The notes: generated from the sequence alone by a model not told the origin. DNA of 64,000 nt from Ligula intestinalis (GCA_036362985.1 JAYGXS010000003.1:78834205-78898204); one strand, 5' to 3'; numbered from the stretch's first letter, positions 11,647 to 22,744 are shown. Made by a program: numbers and translations.

Positions 11647-13440
11647 TGCGGCATTCTGAGATATAAGGCAACTTACCCCGCCCGATGGGTCGGCTGCACG
11701 TTTTAACTAACAACTTTACCTACTCCATACCTCCGTCCCTGTCTGATGGATGGCGCACTCAAATACGGAAAGAGATAACTCCCCATAGGAACACAAAATC
11801 TTAAGTACCTTAAAGAAGGGTAACGTTTGCGCAAGCCTCTAGAAAATTTACGATTCACGTTAGACGTATTCCGATTCGCAGATAAAAAGTGAGACACAAT
11901 TTATGGCTGGTGTAAGCAATCCGATCAGGGTGAAAGTTATGGTTTAAAAGAGGTTTTGCGTTATGATAAAGGCAAAACTACTGATACCACCTCTGACGAT
12001 GGATTCCTGCAGGAGCCCGGCAGCTCAGACCAATCAAATCCAAAGTGTTTGAAAATCTCCTTCTTATCAATGCATACAAGTAACTGGGATGTCAACAGTT
12101 GACTCAATTGGTGATGCTGTCCTATTTATTCTTCGATAGGGGGCATTCTTGTTTTCATAGTTAACTCAGGGAGCCATATAAAAAGTTGACTTTAGACGCG
12201 CGCCATATTTGACGACTTGTAGTACTTCCTATAGATGGAACTACCGTACAGCACCAGGTGACTTCCGATTTGTAAAAATGCGGATAATGGCGTGCACTTG
12301 CAATGCAAGCGTCCAACTCATAAATAAGTAGATTATACTATTAAGGGATCAGTATCATCTGATATTCTCAATGCGTAGCGTTTCTGGTACACTTCATCGT
12401 AAACCGAATTTCATCTTGCACCCTCAACGCCTTCCAGCGGTAGGTTACCTCGTCACTTACACCTTGAGATATTTGGAGAAAAAGGAACGAACTTCTCATT
12501 TGCCACGTCAACCGTGTGCCCCACAGCAAAGTACCACAGGCACCGTTAATTAGGCGTGGATAAGATAATATTGGCAGTAAGCGTTCGCGCTCACTCGTTA
12601 CAGAGCTGCATTTACCTCAATATAGGGCAATCATCGTCTGTGCATTATGAAATTTAGGTTGACAAACAACTTGTGTGTTAAGGAGCACTGTTTAAAGGAA
12701 CCATTGGAGATAACTGTGGTAAGACTTTGGGCGAGTACTTGCTTCAAAATATACTATATTCCCAGACATTATAGACCCAAAAATGTACCTCTGATTTAAG
12801 AAAAAAACGACGTAGCAGGATACGTTTACTATACAACAGACATGAACTTGGTGAAGTGTAGCACAGTGGATGAGGAGGTTTACAGTTGCAGTCACCAGAC
12901 GATAGCTTCAAAGTCGTACCAGAAACAGTTGATTGGTCAACAGTAAACGGTACATGGCTTATGTGCATGCAAACACTGTCTACAGCCAGATTTTTTTAAA
13001 GTTTGACCCCCAGGACAAACTGCTGGTTGAGATGTATGCCAGGTGTGTGCTTTAGATGCCACGACGTTCACGTTGATTCACCTACAAACAAATGATAACG
13101 CGTTGCCATATTAGGCATGGCCAAATGAACCAATGAGGAACCACACAGTGCAACTGACAAACCAGTCTGTGGAAATAGAATAATTTATACCAGGGCACAG
13201 TGTTAGTTGCATACATATTCGGGGATCGCCTATATACCATTAGCTGTATTCAAAATCGAAGCGGGCATGGCAAAGGGCCCGCAGCCAAGGGGCTAGTCTA
13301 TTGCTAAAATGTCCCATGTTTGGGGCTCGGTGCCTCAGAACCTCAGAGGGTGGGAGGTATGATCGGCTGGTAGTCTAGGTAGATAGTATTGTCACCTTAC
13401 GTTTGCTGTAATTGCCTGTAAAATGAGACCAAAGACAGAA
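11647..13440. other. Intergenic DNA with one dispersed-repeat match
   Basis: No gene is supported. On the minus strand, about 12535-12350 matches the left end of unit B (23523 and 56733 onwards): CCGTGTG, a run ending TTTGGAGAAAAAGG and TAGGTTACCTCGTCAC all have counterparts there. The unit B edge is therefore itself a repeat family. The small frames at 12371-12553 and 12692-12968 fall in this decayed material. Confidence 0.4.
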
Positions 13441-13478
13441 CGGACGGACATGTACGATCCATTAGCGATCGGTTAACG
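13441..13478 (+). repeat. R1 repeat, left half (split by an LTR)
   Basis: GATCCATTAGCGATCGGTTA matches GATCCGCTTATGATCGGTTT in the inverted-repeat arm near 23151. The right half resumes at 13905 after the LTR insertion. Confidence 0.55.
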
Positions 13479-13904
13479 TGTAGCGGGTCGTGCCTGCCTG
13501 ACTAGCTCGCGTCGAAGTACACTTTCCCAAACGCTCACCGATGTGCTTTCTCGACGTCTCGATCAGCCAATCATAGTTCTCGCATCTATGAGGCGACGAA
13601 TGAGGAGCTTGCACGCGTGCCCGACGCAAGTTGCCTCTCTGCCCAAAATCTACAGGCCGACCTACCCAATGAAAGATATCCCTCTATCTGTCCTGTGGCC
13701 CGACTACTCTAAGACCTCACTTGGGCCCGGTCAACCTACTGATCGGACGTATCTCTCCCAAGTCAATCTATTCTCCTCTTCCGTTGTGTACACAATAAAC
13801 TCTTCCTACTACTCTGGCCTTTAAAGACTTCTCTCCTCAGCACTAAGTAACCATGGTCTGAAGATCGCAGTTGCACGGTGAAACTCACTTAACCCCCTGC
13901 GATA
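13479..13904 (+). mobile_element. Solo LTR (about 426 bp) with 4-bp target duplication
   Basis: The segment begins TGTAGCGGGTC and ends CCCCCTGCGATA, flanked by AACG at 13475-13478 and 13905-13908. It carries an AATAAA polyadenylation signal in GTGTACACAATAAACTCTTC (about 13784-13803), as expected near the R region. Related copies occur at 47635-47965, 54958-55347 (minus), and within both RTE copies (27911-28401 and 61093-61582, minus). No internal retrotransposon sequence is attached, so it looks like a solo LTR left by recombination. The 93-codon frame across it (13543-13824) is not considered a gene. Confidence 0.65.
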
Positions 13905-14120
13905 AACGTTCATCAAGTATTTAAACCGGCCAGGCGATGAGTTTATGCTTCAATGGTTTTAGAATTAGACGTTTGACGCAAAAAGTCGGAAGTATTACCC
14001 TCGGATGGTACACCACGTTGGGCTGGGTATGACTGACTGTTCCCTTTGTCTTTGTCATCAGAACTATCTGCCAACAGAGTAATTGATATTACAGATTAGC
14101 TTTCGGTTGCTTAAGTGTTT
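13905..14120 (+). repeat. R1 repeat, right half, tRNA-like segment
   Basis: TTTAAACCGGCCAG...TGGTTTTAGAATTAGAC matches TTTAAACCGGCCAGAAAATG...TGGTTAGAGTATTAGAC in the arm at 23185-23235. The TGGTTAGAGTATTAGAC phrase resembles a pol III A box of a tRNA-derived SINE. I infer that R1 contains a tRNA-like core. Confidence 0.5.
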
Positions 14121-14439
14121 ATTGCTATATATTCTGAACGATAAAGAATATGCAAGGCCTAGATGATCGAATGGAGGCAAAGGCAAGGGTAGTTTAAGTA
14201 GTTCACCAACGAAAACGGTGGTTATATGGTTTATATGGGTACAAAATTAAGATTGGCAGTGATATATACATTAATAAGTGCTATGTGCATACTTATTTTG
14301 CTTTATGTAGAAATTTTGTTAATTTATAGATGTAGATCTCTTTAATCTGTATTTTATGGATTGCGGAAAACCAATTAGTCAAAATGCTGGTTTTCTGAAT
14401 TTACTGAAGAAGTAGAAATAGTGGTTAGGAGGCCATTTA

Positions 14440-14880
14440 TTTCACACTACCTGAGGTTTAAATTAACGTTGTGTGGTATAGGCCGCGGGTCAAGCTTCGC
14501 GTAAATGTCTAATCTAAATGCGGAAACCCTTACTCCAAGCGATCCCGAGCAACCTTCACTCTTTATGATTTTTCCTCACCATCAAAACCCATTTTACGGC
14601 AACTGGCTGTCTTTCTATACTTCCATCGTGATATTTCTGCCGGGTTCAGATTATGTCTGAAGTGCCCAGCCTCAGCTCGAGAGATGAAGAAAAACTAGCT
14701 ACCAACATAACGGATCTATAATCTTGGTCAATGGTGGTCGAAAGCCAATGCTTTAAGTCGTTGTAACACCACCTTGGCATACCTTTCACTTGGTTGTACT
14801 CTGTTCCATTGAAGTTTAAATATGTGCTCAATCAATAATTCAGTATTGAGTATCTTGTTCATCTAGTTTTATAAGGCTTC
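14440..14880 (-). pseudogene. Penelope-like element reverse-transcriptase relic
   Basis: On the minus strand, FNGTEYNQVKG is followed by VVLQRLKALAF, a degenerate IRYVGS and HNLN. This parallels, in order and spacing, FSGTVYEQVKG, AVLQRLEALAF, VRYVDD and NNLN of the better PLE at 44242-45723. The catalytic YVDD has become YVGS and the PMGSPLSGLIAEA segment is deleted. Nucleotide similarity continues past 14640 (TCACGATGGAAGTATAG... against TCACGATGGAGGAAGA...). The copy at 48500-48940 is nearly identical. It is plainly inactive. Confidence 0.65.
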
Positions 14881-14899
14881 TACCAGGATGAGATTGGGT

Positions 14900-15245
14900 T
14901 GAAATACAAGCTTCTTTCGTATGTTTTACTATAAAAGAAACATTAAAATTATGTATGTTCAGAACACAGAAAGTTTTGTTCTGTGAACATTAAATTGACG
15001 TATCTGCACTTATGAGATATCACATTATTGCTGTGAAAGAAAAGTTTACACTATAAAAAATTGTGCGCCATAAAATGTGGTTATAAACTTACACGTATAT
15101 AACGTGCTTTCCCCACCGAAATTAACGACAGTCAACAGGCCTAGATAGAAAAACCCAATATATGTCATCAATTATCTCTATCAAGCCGTATGCAAAAGAT
15201 GTCCACACAATTCATATCTTTTGAGCAGTATCAAGTATTAAAAAA
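14900..15245 (+). repeat. Dispersed repeat M, copy in A1
   Basis: This stretch shares ordered landmarks (ACATTAAAATTAT, TTATGAGATRWCACA, TTGTGYGCCA, CGACAGKC...AACAGGC, CAATTATCYYTRTCAAGCC) with 29240-29625, 62420-62790 and 48961-49306. It links units A and B to one older repeat family. It is non-coding. Confidence 0.6.
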
Positions 15246-16019
15246 GCATACAGGGAGTTAACATCTAAGTTTCCTCAAACTCTCCGTTGATATTCTGCCC
15301 CTTAACTCAACATGCTTGGACTGAGAACGCAGCGGAAACGTAAGCAAGCATAATAAATGCCATTTTGGTATACATAAACAGTGAGTGTTTTTTAAATTTT
15401 AAGCAGTTGATACTAATGCTGTTGTAATCTTCAAATATTAAAGCAAATTTCACGCCAAAATATCGAAGTAAAATGATTTGGCAATATGTGGATATCAGTA
15501 TATTGAGGGATATGTAGAAAAAATTCCTTTGAGTTTCCTTTTGAACATATGTATAGTGGAAGCAGAAAATTTGTTTCTCAGACTGTTGGCGAGGCCAGTT
15601 GTCTTTTGTCAGGGGATGGAAAAAACTCCTCAGGGATTTTTAGGAGCAAAACCGTCGCTCTTGTGGGGGTTAATGCGTGGGATTTAAGAGAAAAAAAGGG
15701 GGTTCCCACTGGGGGGGCATTGCAAAGGTTCCCATGATCATCACCGTGTGGAAGCCACATCCTGATTCTTCCTTGCTGATTGCAGAGTCCGCCAACGGAA
15801 CTGGAAAAACAGAGGCATCCGTCCAGATCGTCGACAGTCCGCTGTGGGTCGAACCAATGGTGAGAGTTTAGGCCATCAGGTCTGGCTGATAAGATCGATA
15901 GCGGGGTAATCACAGAACGCAGATAGCCACGTAGGGTAGACCGCGGAGACCTTCGCATGAGGCTATGCGTGGGAGGGCGTTATAAATAGCAAACGTGAAT
16001 AGATATAAAAACTAATACT
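15246..16019. other. Non-coding interior of unit A1
   Basis: No gene is supported. A 126-codon minus frame (15578-15958) is open in both unit copies. Its differences from the second copy (about 12 residues) are nearly all amino-acid-changing and no domain is visible, so I treat it as chance. Confidence 0.45.
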
Positions 16020-18203
16020 ACTGAAAAATTGAAAGTAGTTTTATTATTTGAAATTGTCAGCTACGATCATTTCGTTCTCTAGCGCACACTGCTATATCGA
16101 TCGAGTTTTCGCTTAAAACCCTCAAGCGATTCCAACGTAACGACGTCCTGAGGAAGCACAGTCCACGCTCCGACCACCCTTTTTGAGAAGAAGTGTTTCC
16201 GAGCGTCCAGTCTGGCCCCTGTCACCTTTAAGGTGAGAGGATAACCCCTCAAATTCGTGGTTGTTGCTAATTCGAAGAAATCCCCTGATATAAGACAGCA
16301 GTCTTGAAGACGTCATACGCGCAATGCTAGTATCAGATCCCCCGAAGCTGCCTGTAGCGCAATGGGAAGAGGTTTAGATTCCACAGCCGTGTTTCATAAG
16401 GCTGCGAGCCCTGCCCCATAACAAGTTTGGTTGCGCGCCGTTGTACCTTTTCCAGGATGTTGATGTCTTTCGTGGCCCAGGGTCTCCTTGCTTGGATAGC
16501 GGATTCTAGGTGCGGATGTACGAAGGTTCCGAAGACTTTTGTGAAGCACTCTTCATTGAAGGTAGAAAAAGCTCGTTTGACGAGGTATAGGATCGACATC
16601 GCGGACTTGGCTACCTTTGTGCAACGCAGGGAGGGTTTAAGCAAGGGCGTGCTCCAGACTCCCAAGTCCTTCTGGGCGTTCACTTCCTTCACTGGTATGT
16701 CATTCATTCGGTAAACCGTGCCGTTAGAAGAACCGGATTTGCCGACTCGAATGGTGGTGCACTTGCTCCCATTGAACGGAAAGAGCCAGTCCGCCGACCA
16801 TTTTTGAAGTCTATTAAAATTTGTTTGTACGTGCACTTCGTCAACCGCAGTTCAAATTACGCTCCAACATTTGATATCATCAGCGAATATGGCGATACCG
16901 CAATCCAGTTCGAGGAAACAATCGTTGATGTAGATAACAAACAAGATAGGGCCAAGAACAGAGCCTTGGGTAACACCACTCTTAACCTCAACCTTGGCTG
17001 ACTATTTATCGCTGATGTGGACAGTTTGCGAGCGACCGATTAGGAAGCTTTTTATCCACGCAAGAAACCTACCTCTTACTCCTATGCGGCTGAGTTTATA
17101 AGGGAGGCGGTGGTGCGGCACGCTATCAAAAGCCTTTTTGAAGTCAATATAAACAGCGTGCACTGAGTTTCCACTATCGACTCCCTCAGTCCACCGTTCT
17201 TAACAGAAGAGCAAGTTCGTTAAACAGGACCTACCTCTACGAAAACCATGCTGAACATCCGATAGCAGATGGTTCTGTTTCAGAAACTGCATAAGTTGTT
17301 GCTTGATAATTTGTTCCATGATTTTGAAACACATTGCAGTAAGGATGACCGGTAGGTAGTTATTCGCTGATACCCGGCTTCCCCCTTGTAGAGGGGCGTA
17401 ATCCTCACGGATTTCCAATCTGCTGGTAGACATCTGGTCTCGAAGGAGGTTCTGAAGAGCATAGAGAGTGGTTTGGCCAACTCATTGGCGAGCTCCTTCA
17501 AAATCTTGACTGGTACGTCGTCGGGACCTAGTGACTTAGATTATTTTAACCTTAAGAGTTCCTAAAGAACAACAGCCTCGGGGAATTGAACAGTCTCAAC
17601 TATTGTATCTGCTTCGGTTTTGTCGATTGGGTGATCGTATGCTACTTCCTTTGTGAAGACTGACCGGAAAAATTTCGAAAAATTATCAGCCTTTTCTTCA
17701 TCATCTAGCAAGTCTCTTCCCTCAGCGGTCCTCAGAAGGCGTATCGCATCCTTGTTTTTGGTACTCTGCCTGAGGTAACTGTAAAACACTTTGGGGTTCA
17801 CTGTGGCCCGGTTTAGCAAATCTGTTTCGAAAGCCGTCTTGTTTTGAGAATAAGACCCTTGACCCGGTTTCTCTGAGTTTTGCAGGCACTGACAGATGCA
17901 GGAGTCCTGTCTGCTAGCATTTTTCCACAGCTTCCGCTTTTTGTTCACTTCTATTTTTAAGGCCTGCGTAAGCCATCGCGGTCTAGTTGTCACCTTTTTT
18001 TGCGAAATTGGACAGTGGTTGTCGATGAGTCTGTGCAGTGTGTTCCGGAACGCTTCCCAGTCCGCAGTTATGTTTCCAGAAAATAGAGGTTCCCACTCGG
18101 CGCACGTGAGTTTGGTCTTCATTTGATCGAAATCGCCTCGCCAGATATGTCTTCTGGCTGTTGAGGGTCTCTCCGGTATTGAGAATAACGAGTATTCCCA
18201 TAG
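16020..18203 (-). pseudogene. CR1-like LINE ORF2 (linker and reverse transcriptase), decayed
   Basis: Reading the minus strand, the order is a post-endonuclease linker (PRWLTQALKIEVNKKRKLWK; FYSYLRQSTKNKD), the reverse-transcriptase fingers (LPADWKSVRITPLYK), LTAMCFKIMEQIIKQQLMQF, QHGFRRGRSCL, a conserved FADD catalytic box encoded at 16887-16876, then the C-terminal ETRLWNLNLFPLRYRQLRG and a KxxLDRYSS-like end near 16100. This is the CR1 clade order. The 5' end is cut where a hAT-like element begins at 18212, so the endonuclease domain is absent in this copy. Stops and frameshifts break it into at least five frames (for example 17562-18281, 17280-17501 and 16333-16836). The related copy at 50090-54520 keeps the endonuclease. 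Confidence 0.85.
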
Positions 18204-18211
18204 GAGTACAG

Positions 18212-18762
18212 TAGCCGCCGAAGACCATGCAACGCTAATTATGAAATTTTCCCGGACACTTTGGCATATATTTGAAAACACTATTGTGATTCATTCAGTT
18301 TATTGAATTCTGCAAAAGCCTTTTACTTAGTTAAATTTTCATATTAGTTAGGTTTGTTAAGAGAAATAACCATTAGTTTTGGGAAAAATTGGGAGTAAGC
18401 TCATAGAGAAAAAATTTCCTTTGCTATTACGAAAAGGCGAACCAAATCGTACGTTAAAGTTGATAATATGAAGAAGGAACTCCAAAATAAATGAAATAGG
18501 TACAGAAGATATCCCTTCCAGAACTGGAAAAGTTTATACAAAATTGTTCAGATTGAAGTGAAGCCAATTTAAAGGAACCAAATTTGTTTGCAGTAACATT
18601 GAACATATGTGTTAAAGAAATAATGTTAAGCTATCTGGTGAAGTTTCTTTGTAAAAAATGCATTGACAGAAGAGTTTTCGTTTGAATGCAGCAATAAAAC
18701 TCAAATGTCCTTCAATAGAAACCAAATGTCTAACCTGTTTTCGTAGATATAACACAAATAAG
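18212..18762. mobile_element. Truncated copy of the hAT-like element
   Basis: It begins TAGCCGCCGAAGACCATGCA directly after GAGTACAG (18204-18211), the degenerate 8-bp target copy that is CAGTACAA in unit A2. It matches 52274-52818 and, inverted, part of 10117-11638. The right terminus is missing; the element stops at the PLE junction at 18763. Confidence 0.75.
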
Positions 18763-18876
18763 GCATTCGCTTGAGCTTTCGGTCGGATAGGGCGTATTTC
18801 TCTTGGGGAATACCATTAATAGTCTCGATAGCCAAAGTGAGTGGAATAGATGTAAAAAATGAGCAGTCGCACCATA
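18763..18876 (-). pseudogene. PLE reverse-transcriptase fragment, inverted
   Basis: The minus strand reads FFTSIPLTLAIETINGIPQE and then KYALSDRKLK, which parallels DVTSLFTSIPKHLAVETIQ...EKYNETDSKLK in the PLE at 44242 (motif B region of the polymerase). It is joined head to head to a plus-strand PLE endonuclease fragment starting at about 18877. The orientation switch inside one insertion is what twin-priming-like inversion or template switching would leave. Confidence 0.65.
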
Positions 18877-19745
18877 AGCGGTCCAAAAAAGAGGACCCTG
18901 AGTTCCGGCTCCCAATAAATTACATGAAGAATGTATCAGGGGCAGCTGCAAGAGTCTTGAAACCATTCGGGATCGGTGTGGCACTTAGGCCAAAATCAAC
19001 CATCAGACAGCAGATCATGAGGCCAAAATACCCACTTCCTTTGACAGAACAATCAGCTGTGGTCTACAGCATTCTATGCCAAGACGGCACTACCGATGAA
19101 AGGGGAGATGCCTTGGCGCAAGGTGTCATGACCATCAGCTCGCAATCAACCGCGAGGATGAGATGTCTGTGGTCTATGACCAAGTGAAGCGGAAGGTCCA
19201 CACATTCGCTTTTGAAAAAGCGATGGAAATAAACCGAGCCAAAGACAAGACGGCCAGATTAATGCTATGAATTTGGTACTCAAATGGCACACTAAACAGA
19301 GCCATGGACAATCACCCCGCCTACCAAGCGCACCATAGACGGTTAATATCGGCTCAAAATTGAGCAATACGTCGGGGGATTGGAGGAAATTGGGGTCGAC
19401 AGCCGGCAGGCGCTAGCAAAGAGGGTGGAATCTCTCATGACATCCAGAAACTATTTGACACAGCTGTAGAGGACGTCTATGAGGGCACGAGTAATTCAAA
19501 CAGCCACAGAAATCGATCGGTGCGATCGATTGACACATGGGCATTAAGCAACTCGAATGGTTGTTCAGATTCATGTGACGCGAACAGGAGTACATACAGC
19601 ACACTCTGACTATGGAAGCGAGTATCGCATGAGCACGCTTTTGAAAAGTGAGCCAATATACACTTTGGTACCAGAAATTGCCTCTTCCTTTTCTCTTCCG
19701 GTGATGGAAGAAGGAATATCAAAGCAAATTAATCGGAAAATGTAA
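18877..19745 (+). pseudogene. PLE GIY-YIG endonuclease region and tail, decayed
   Basis: The frame from about 18890 carries FGIGVALRPKSTIRQQIMRP, the conserved linker before the PLE endonuclease, then EQSAVVYSILCQD (GIY half). The YIG half is lost to a frameshift or deletion (TTDERGD...). Further on, HTFAFEKAMEINRAKDK and WYSNGTLNRAMD represent the C-terminal endonuclease segment. The tail at 19400-19660 matches 55600-55850 on the opposite strand and includes a hammerhead-like remnant near 19628-19655. It is inactive. Confidence 0.7.
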
Positions 19746-20876
19746 TAAAAATCTTATTCTCCAACGTAATTATACTTCTGCTGCTGTGCTTATTCATTTC
19801 TAAGCTTAAACAGGCTTCTTCCTGCCCGCTTTTCACCTTTATGAAATATTACATTTTGTTAAAAAACGTTATTACTAAAACAACGTTATATTTGTTGATT
19901 AATCTCAATATTACGCATAACGAAGAACGACCATTTTTAATTGGGGTAATTATTTAAAGGCCCTTGTTTTGGTTGCGTTTGAGTAGCAGGGATTACTTGT
20001 AACATGGGTTGGGCCTTGTATGTAATTAGTTAGACCTCCTATTGTATATATGCTTTTAATATCTACTGGATGATCATCCCTTTAGTCAGTGATTCAAAAC
20101 CATCAAAATTCACACAAATGTCACATAGTTGCGACGACTTTAATGTGCGCAAGTATCAAGATTTGCATTGCAGACACCACTTGAGCATCTGCCTGTCTGT
20201 TATGAGACGTTGGCTTAGCACTTAACTCGATGTCACCTATGTGTAAGGTACGCAAGGATTTGCCAACAAAAGTGAGGTGATCAAACTACGAAAATGGCGT
20301 ACTCATTCCATAATATGTTATTGGTGATAACCCTTCGAAATAATATTGACATCGATGTTTTGGAATCAGCAATTTCCCCAAGAATCAGAACTGACACTGA
20401 AGACCAGCGAAAATGAACCACAAGATTATTTTCAAACGCCAGATTCTCCCGCTCAACCCCTTCCGCTCGCATTTGCAATATTGTCAGCCAAAAACGCCGA
20501 ATTTGGCCAGTTGATTTAGAAGACGTCATAGGTAAATCTAAATGGCGTTTAGGGCATTTGACAACATTAGGCCTGGGATAAAGGTAACATGCATGCTAAA
20601 TTGCCAAAATATAGGACAAAACAAATGACATACTTTTCGAAATGATATCCATACGCCCGGACGGTTGCATGCACATTCGGCGTCATTATGCTCCTTTATT
20701 TAAGCATAAGTGTTTTGATACTGTTTGTAGCATCCACGTAAGGAACTTATGTTGAAGAAGTCCTATGTGGGACGTGCCTACGCTTAAATGTTTTATAAGG
20801 CCTCCTGACAAAATGGGGAAAGAGAAAGGACCCATTAAACAGGGTAAAAAATACTATCGTCTAATCCTCAAGTGGA
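19746..20876. other. Intergenic DNA; one unexplained small ORF
   Basis: An 82-codon minus frame (20529-20281) starts with a real ATG (at 20529) and has ordinary composition, but I recognise no domain and see only a weak donor at its end. The region may contain the outer part of repeat R1, since sparse matches to 31570-32090 can be traced. No other gene is seen. Confidence 0.3.
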
Positions 20877-21630
20877 CTTTAAATTCAAGGACCTATGTTC
20901 CAGTTAGCTACAGCGCTTGTATTGCTCGGAATCCATTCTTGACCAGTCAAATATCTACAGGGGTGAACATATTCCAGATAAAGAACACAGAGTCCTTTCA
21001 GTCGTGGCAGATGGCATAGTTAGCACAGATGCGGTGAACTTAAATGACCATTCCTGGCTTCTAGCCGTCATCAGGCAGTCATTCTCTGCGCAAATAGTCC
21101 ACTGCCGGAGTCTCGAGCTCGAGTTATTTTTAGTCAGATATCTAATACTCTAACCATTTAATCACGAAATCATTTTCTGGCCGGTTTAAACCACTGAATA
21201 CGTTAAACCGATCGTTAGCGGATCATACTTGACCACGCGTTGTGTCTCGGGTCTCAATTTTAAAACACTGACAGCAGCCAATCAGATGCATTACTTTCTG
21301 TTTAGGCTATCAGCCTTTCATAATGCAGCACACGAAAGTCGAATGGGCTAGCGACTGCGCATCAAGCCTGTTGCCTTGCTGACATCGATTTTTAATATAA
21401 ATAATGGATTATTGGCGTCACCGAACGGAAACGCAACTGCTATACGCCAACTGAAATATGCATGTCTTTATTACCTGAAGTTGATTTGTCAATTGTACTC
21501 TCTGATATCTAATTTTTTAATATGACCACGACCAATATTACAAAACATATAGTTTGCTGAACGCAAATTAGCATGGATGTCGTGGCAGGCCGCTAACCAT
21601 TCAGCAGTCTGCGCATCGACTTTGTATCCA
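20877..21630 (-). repeat. Left arm of a 2.6-kb inverted repeat (R1 family)
   Basis: This arm is the reverse complement of 22745-23503 at about 95% identity by eye, from AAATTCAAGGACC at the outer edge to CGACTTTGTATCCA at the inner edge. It contains CGATCGTTAGCGGATCAT and the tRNA-like phrase in antisense. An older, more diverged copy in the same orientation lies at about 31960-33060. No frame shows constraint. Confidence 0.85.
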
Positions 21631-21686
21631 CCCTCTCCATCTGTACGAGCACGGGCAAGTCCTCGTTACTCACTGTTTCGCGCTGC

Positions 21687-21890
21687 CTAACCCACTGCCT
21701 GCGCTACGACTTCGTATCCACCGTCTGCACCTGTACGCCTTAGCGTCCCAATTTGCGCGGATAGCATGGTAGGCGGATCTTTGGGCTTCATAACCCGTTG
21801 TCTGATAGTTAGTGCCGGTTTGTGAGCCACGCCAATCCCGTACGGTTTCAACAGTCTTGCAGTTGCCTCTGAGACATTATGCACACAGGG
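21687..21890 (-). pseudogene. PLE endonuclease-linker fragment
   Basis: The minus strand reads VSEATARLLKPYGIGVAHKP followed by TIRQRVMKPKDP, the conserved linker immediately before the GIY-YIG domain of PLEs. The sequence then leaves PLE homology. It is head to head with the plus-strand PLE fragment starting near 21960 and sits inside the inverted repeat. Confidence 0.65.
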
Positions 21891-21959
21891 AATTTGCAGC
21901 CAGAATTTTGGTTACTCTTCAGTTGACACCTCAGAGCGGCACTTTCTGAGACACCTGTT

Positions 21960-22520
21960 AACGAAGGACCGAACAATCAGCTGTGGTCTGCAGCATCTCT
22001 TGCCAAGATTGTGATGCAAGGTATCTGGGTGAAACTGGCAAACGTCTTGGCACGAGGTTGCATCAATACCAGCTCGCAATCAACCGCAAAGACGAACATC
22101 CTATGGTTTACGGCCACGTGAAGCAGTGCAAGCACGTTTTTGGCTTTTAAATGTCAAGGGTGATCGGCAGGGCCAGTGACAGGATGGCTAGACTAGTGCT
22201 CGATATCTGGTCGTCGACCGGCACACTCAACAGAGCCATTGAGTTGAATCCTGCCTACCATGCTATCCGCGCAAAACGGGACGCTAAGGCGGGAGAGTGG
22301 CGACACAGGAAACTGACAGTCCGCCACAATGAGTGGAGTTGACATTTGGCGCGAGTCACATTATCGGCGTGGGATGGCTTCTCACGAGGGCAACTATGAG
22401 ACGACGAACGAGAGGAGGCCGACGCAGGCGCACACGAGGAAGTGAACGCGGGGGAGTCGGAGTTGGAGGGACAAGCCGACGCAGCGCCGGTAACAGTGTA
22501 GAGGATGGCGACAATCAATA
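21960..22520 (+). pseudogene. PLE GIY-YIG endonuclease fragment
   Basis: From about 21972 the plus strand reads EQSAVVCSISCQDCDARYLG and ETGKRLGTRL, giving the GIY-like and YLGET (YIG) halves and the conserved arginine of the GIY-YIG fold. It continues with DEHPMVYGHVKQCKHVFGF, a stop at 22147, then ASDRMARLVLDIW and GTLNRAIELNPAYHA. This is the nicking endonuclease PLEs use for target-primed integration. The internal stop and missing N terminus make it dead. A close relative is at 56736-56160 (minus). Confidence 0.75.
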
Positions 22521-22619
22521 GTCAACGGACGTACGAGCGCACGGGCATCACGCATGGGTGCAACACCTGGCTCGCGGCAAGGCGCATTAATTCAAGGCCG
22601 GCGGAGGAGTCAGCACCAC

Positions 22620-22659
22620 GCTCTGATGATGAAAACGAGCATGTGTTTGAAACCTCAGC
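22620..22659 (+). ncRNA. Hammerhead-ribozyme-like motif in PLE tail
   Basis: GCT-CTGATGA (22620-22629) and TTT-GAAAC-CTC-AGC (22646-22659) reproduce the two hammerhead core boxes: CUGAUGA, then GAAA followed by a UC cleavage position. A 3-bp stem I (GCT/AGC) is possible and stem II is irregular (AAAC/GTTT). PLEs are known to carry hammerhead motifs. The expected GUC is CUC here and stem III is mismatched, so activity is doubtful. Confidence 0.45.
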
Positions 22660-22744
22660 AACAATACAATTTGCTCCCAGCACTTGCCCCCTCTTCTTCT
22701 TCCTCTTCTGGGGACGATGAGCACGCTAATAAATAGGTCTCTCG

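Larger units (their letters stand above)
13576..18762 (+). repeat. Duplicated unit A, copy 1 (5.2 kb)
   Basis: This block is collinear with 47635-52818 at a constant offset of about 34.06 kb and roughly 97% identity by eye. It contains the LTR tail, an R1 repeat fragment, a PLE reverse-transcriptase relic, a CR1 LINE and part of a hAT-like element. Its right edge is sharp: after ATAACACAAATAA the two copies diverge completely. The left edge of the partner is hidden by the N gap. Confidence 0.9.

Noticed and set aside
15578..15958. 126-codon minus frame also open at 49639-50019
   Set aside because: Open in both copies only because they are recent duplicates. Nearly all differences change amino acids, there is no domain and no splice context.
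20917..21153. Shared 60-residue frame in both arms of the inverted repeat (also 23249-23458, minus)
   Set aside because: The frame is broken in the older copy at 32.2-32.5 kb, so the sharing reflects recent arm identity and not constraint.
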